From NCBI RefSeq assembly GCF_023520795.1, contig NZ_CP046605.1, positions 992,001 to 1,056,000 of the forward strand: a DNA stretch of 64,000 nt, written 5' to 3'. Of this stretch, positions 63,117 to 64,000 are shown piece by piece. Below the pieces are notes generated by a model, which ran no database searches, was not told where the DNA came from, and was given only the letters and a program-made list of their open reading frames with translations. Position 1 is the first letter of the stretch. Every line of letters starts with the position of its first letter. This stretch comes from Corynebacterium accolens. Its GTDB lineage: Bacteria; Actinomycetota; Actinomycetes; Mycobacteriales; Mycobacteriaceae. Both the position numbers and the translations under genes were made by a program.

Positions 63117-63743
63117 TCTTTCCCTCACCGTCCCTTCGCGCTCACGGGGAGAGGGGAGTGTGGCTAGATTAGCCGTGCCGGTGAGCGCGAAGGGAGGGTG
63201 CGGCGGAATAGACTGCAATTCGGCCGGGGTATCGTAATCGCGTTCGGCACCGGTGCCGGCCACCTCGACGAAATCGGCGCCGCGGATAAGCCTTCGCACG
63301 GAGACATTGCGGGTGGACTCCAACGCACCTAGGCACCCAAAGAGCGCATCGGTATGCCACAGCGAACACAGCGGTTGTAAGTACCCATCTGCGGCGCGGG
63401 TAATCGCGGCACCGGCGGTGGGCGCGGCGTTTAGGGCGTCGTCAAGGCGCGGCAGCATCTGTGGGGAATCGGGAGCATCCACCGCGAAGATCGCCAGGCG
63501 CTCGCACTGGGAGAGTGCGCACGCACCGGCCTCGATGCCGGCGACGGGGCCACCAAAAAGCGGGGACTCGCACACCTGCGGCAGGCCGAGGTAGTGCGGG
63601 GAGATAACAATAGACGGCATGCCATAGGGAAGCTGGCGCCGCAGGCGGTCCACCAGGCGCAGGCCAAAGGCGCGCACCTGCGCCTTATCGGCCCCGCCCA
63701 TGCGGCGCGATTGCCCGCCGGCCAGAATGATCGCGCCGTCCAT
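63036..63743 (-). CDS. mobA: Molybdenum cofactor guanylyltransferase (MobA) with a repeat-derived C-terminal tail
   Basis: Attaches GMP to molybdopterin to form the bis-MGD cofactor that NarG needs. The N-terminus ILAGGQSRRMGGADKAQV is the GTP-binding loop, and FAVDAPDSP, SLWHTDAL and the closing RDYDTPAEL are usual for the family. In relatives the protein ends soon after the last motif. Here it continues for about 54 residues: residues 182-206 or so are encoded by palindromic copy C, and the rest antisense to mog. The tail is probably not functional. The ATG at 63743 overlaps the moaC stop (TAATG). Confidence 0.88.
   Translation of the reverse strand: MDGAIILAGGQSRRMGGADKAQVRAFGLRLVDRLRRQLPYGMPSIVISPHYLGLPQVCESPLFGGPVAGIEAGACALSQCERLAIFAVDAPDSPQMLPRLDDALNAAPTAGAAITRAADGYLQPLCSLWHTDALFGCLGALESTRNVSVRRLIRGADFVEVAGTGAERDYDTPAELQSIPPHPPFALTGTANLATLPSPREREGTVRERLFAAGAKDIGKQRRNNPKGICHGAGG
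63126..63200. repeat. Nested palindromic element, copy C, inside the mobA 3' end
   Basis: Twenty-base arms at 63126-63145 and 63181-63200 with one mismatch (core CCCTTCGCGCTCAC) around 35 bases, in which GGCTA/TAGCC form an inner hairpin. It has the same architecture as copies A and B at 53.8-54.0 kb. Confidence 0.88.
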
Positions 63744-64000
63744 TAAGCCTCCGGGAGGGTCCTAGACCAATCGCCGGAGCGCCCGCCCGACTTCGCCACG
63801 ATGCCGCACCGGCGAATATACGCGGAGCGATCGACGCCCTTGACCATGTCAATGAGCGCCAAAGCAGCAACGTTGACCGCGGTCAGTGCCTCCATTTCCA
63901 CGCCGGTGCGGTCGGCGGTGCGCACGGTGGCGGTGATCTTCACGTGGGCATCGGCAAGCTCGAGATCCACCGCGCAGCCATGCACGCCGATGGTGTGCGC
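63743..64000 (-). CDS. moaC: Cyclic pyranopterin monophosphate synthase (MoaC), N-terminal part outside the window
   Basis: The visible C-terminal 85 residues or so are typical of MoaC, which forms cyclic pyranopterin monophosphate, the first stable Moco precursor. GVEMEALTAVNVAALALIDMVKGVD is split by nothing and carries the family motif, and KSGGRSGDW near the end holds the catalytic Lys. The frame is open to the end of the window (AHTIGVHGCAV before the first GTG), so the start lies upstream of this strand. The stop overlaps the mobA start. Confidence 0.93.
   Translation of the reverse strand, partial: AHTIGVHGCAVDLELADAHVKITATVRTADRTGVEMEALTAVNVAALALIDMVKGVDRSAYIRRCGIVAKSGGRSGDWSRTLPEA

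Noticed and set aside
1-64000. CRISPR array or insertion sequence
   Set aside because: No regularly spaced direct repeats, no cas genes and no transposase were found on reading the window; the only repeated element is the nested palindrome family.

Overview
The window is about 60% GC and looks like a chromosomal segment of a Corynebacterium. The gene order argS-lysA-hom-thrB, then an ArnR-like regulator, then narKGHJI with mog is the arrangement I recall for C. glutamicum. Many start codons lie 7-9 bases behind a -10 hexamer with no ribosome binding site, the leaderless style common in Actinobacteria. The hut, nirK and PanAT-like genes are accessory relative to that backbone. I cannot name the species.

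Layout. 1-9.0 kb: the 3' part of a type B carboxylesterase, a very acidic protein, an unknown protein, an MFS exporter, a small protein, an unusual Nramp-like transporter without the usual metal motifs, and a large PLD/DEAD helicase broken by a one-base frameshift inside its Walker A motif, behind a Nudix hydrolase. 9.1-17.7 kb: histidine utilization (hutG, hutR, hutH, hutU, hutI) with a YjiH-type membrane protein at its edge and an SGNH lipoprotein between hutH and hutU. A HutR-type operator and a folded leader precede hutU. 17.7-23.7 kb: DEAD-box RNA helicase, two HNH proteins, a small membrane protein and putP. 23.8-32.5 kb: a co-directional run of SNF2 helicase, SWIM zinc-finger protein, Mre11/SbcD-like nuclease, Rad50/SbcC-like ATPase, MarR regulator and two small proteins. 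32.5-36.2 kb: an ABC-2 exporter pair, a Panacea-type toxin-antitoxin pair in AT-richer DNA, a 52-residue membrane peptide and tRNA-Arg(CCG). 36.2-40.8 kb: a secreted peptidase-like hydrolase and the lutABC lactate operon. 41.0-46.5 kb: argS-lysA and hom-thrB. 46.5-64.0 kb: nitrogen-oxide respiration and its cofactor supply. This holds an ArnR-like Fe-S regulator, a ModB-ModC fusion and ModA, a DUF2249 protein, two polytopic membrane proteins with a three-domain copper nitrite reductase, narKGHJI, mog, mobA and moaC.

How it works together. NarK imports nitrate and NarGHI reduces it to nitrite. NirK can reduce nitrite to nitric oxide outside the membrane. The ArnR-like protein, whose relative in C. 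glutamicum responds to NO, sits in the same cluster. ModABC brings molybdate, and Mog, MobA and MoaC build the cofactor for NarG. LutABC would feed electrons from L-lactate. Hut enzymes turn histidine into glutamate.

Most unusual signals: a family of three nested palindromes, each with arms of about 20 bases around exactly 35 bases, two between nirK and narI and one inside the 3' end of mobA, where it is translated into a tail; the folded hutU leader; the PanAT-like pair; the frameshifted helicase; and the repair-like operon.
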